Positions 54,333 to 54,516 of a DNA stretch of 54,516 bases are shown piece by piece; positions within the stretch are counted from its first letter, which is position 1; every line of letters starts with the position of its first letter. The notes under the pieces are model-generated. The model saw only the letters and a program-made list of their open reading frames with translations, ran no database searches and was not told where the DNA came from. This DNA is from Pseudofrankia nepalensis (lineage in GTDB: Bacteria > Actinomycetota > Actinomycetes > Frankiales > Frankiaceae). Position numbers and translations under genes: made by a program. The stretch lies in NCBI RefSeq assembly GCF_016786305.1, contig NZ_JADWYV010000039.1. One strand, given 5' to 3'.

Positions 54333-54516
54333 GTACGTCCCGGCCGGCAGGGAGACGCCGGCCCTGCCGCCACAGGGGCGGCGCGCCTTCCAAGGGTACG
54401 GCATTCAGGGCTTGGTAGAGGAGCCCAAAAGTCCCTAGTCGCTGGTTGGTCAGGTTGGGGTAACTGGACGTACGGTTGTGGTGTCTGGCTGGGCCGTTTC
54501 GGGGGAGGTGCCCGAT

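Overview
The window is a very GC-rich actinobacterial chromosome segment that spans the replication origin. The gene order cca - NUDIX hydrolase - DUF6049 - murJ - pseudokinase - sigM - anti-sigma - trxB - trxA - cwlM // parB - parA - rsmG - (GT-C) - jag - yidC - yidD - rnpA - rpmH // dnaA - oriC - dnaN - recF - dciA - gyrB - gyrA - DUF3566 - tRNA-Ile matches the origin region known from mycobacteria and streptomycetes. The GC content, long disordered protein tails and abundant intergenic repeats suggest a Frankia-like (Frankiaceae) organism. That placement is inference, not a database result.

Layout. (1) 1-4.2 kb is an accessory left edge: a partial leftward gene, an excisionase-fold protein, a lipoprotein, a lytic transglycosylase/NlpC-P60 wall hydrolase, an overlooked 52-residue membrane peptide, and repeats. 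(2) 4.2-6.25 kb holds a Tat-exported BBE-type flavoprotein and a repeat-rich gap. (3) 6.25-19.0 kb is the cell-envelope and redox block from cca to trxA. Overlapping stop/start codons link the NUDIX, DUF6049 and murJ genes, and a SigR-type promoter precedes trxBA. (4) 19.0-20.0 kb is a tandem repeat array with an assembly gap of N's. (5) 20.0-25.2 kb is cwlM, a GNAT protein, parAB with three parS sites, and rsmG. (6) 25.8-31.0 kb is a GT-C-like membrane glycosyltransferase inserted between rsmG and jag, then jag, yidC, yidD, rnpA and rpmH. (7) 32.0-45.1 kb is dnaA, oriC (many DnaA boxes, a DnaA-trio/AT-rich unwinding module), dnaN, recF, dciA-like, gyrB, gyrA, DUF3566 and tRNA-Ile. (8) 45.1-54.5 kb is accessory: repeats, a glycosyltransferase/methyltransferase/cyclase-fold/methyltransferase cluster, a lipase lipoprotein, a polytopic membrane protein, a frameshifted gene, an integrase remnant and tRNA-Ala on the minus strand.

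How it works together. DnaA acts at oriC. DnaN, RecF, the DciA-like protein and gyrase serve replication. ParA/ParB bind the parS sites about 10 kb away to segregate origins. RnpA matures tRNA and Cca finishes tRNA 3' ends. YidC, YidD and Jag handle membrane insertion. MurJ, the pseudokinase and CwlM tie peptidoglycan synthesis to kinase signalling. SigM with its zinc anti-sigma factor, and TrxAB, cover stress and thiol redox.

No obviously new defence or biosynthetic system is visible. The most unusual material is non-coding: related repeat arrays facing each other across the par-rpmH block, a 163-172 bp element present both beside oriC and after tRNA-Ile, a DnaA-box cluster inside the DUF6049 gene, twin operator-like dyads inside the GT-C gene, and long perfect palindromes. 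The GT4/methyltransferase/cyclase-fold cluster is the best candidate for an uncharacterised pathway.
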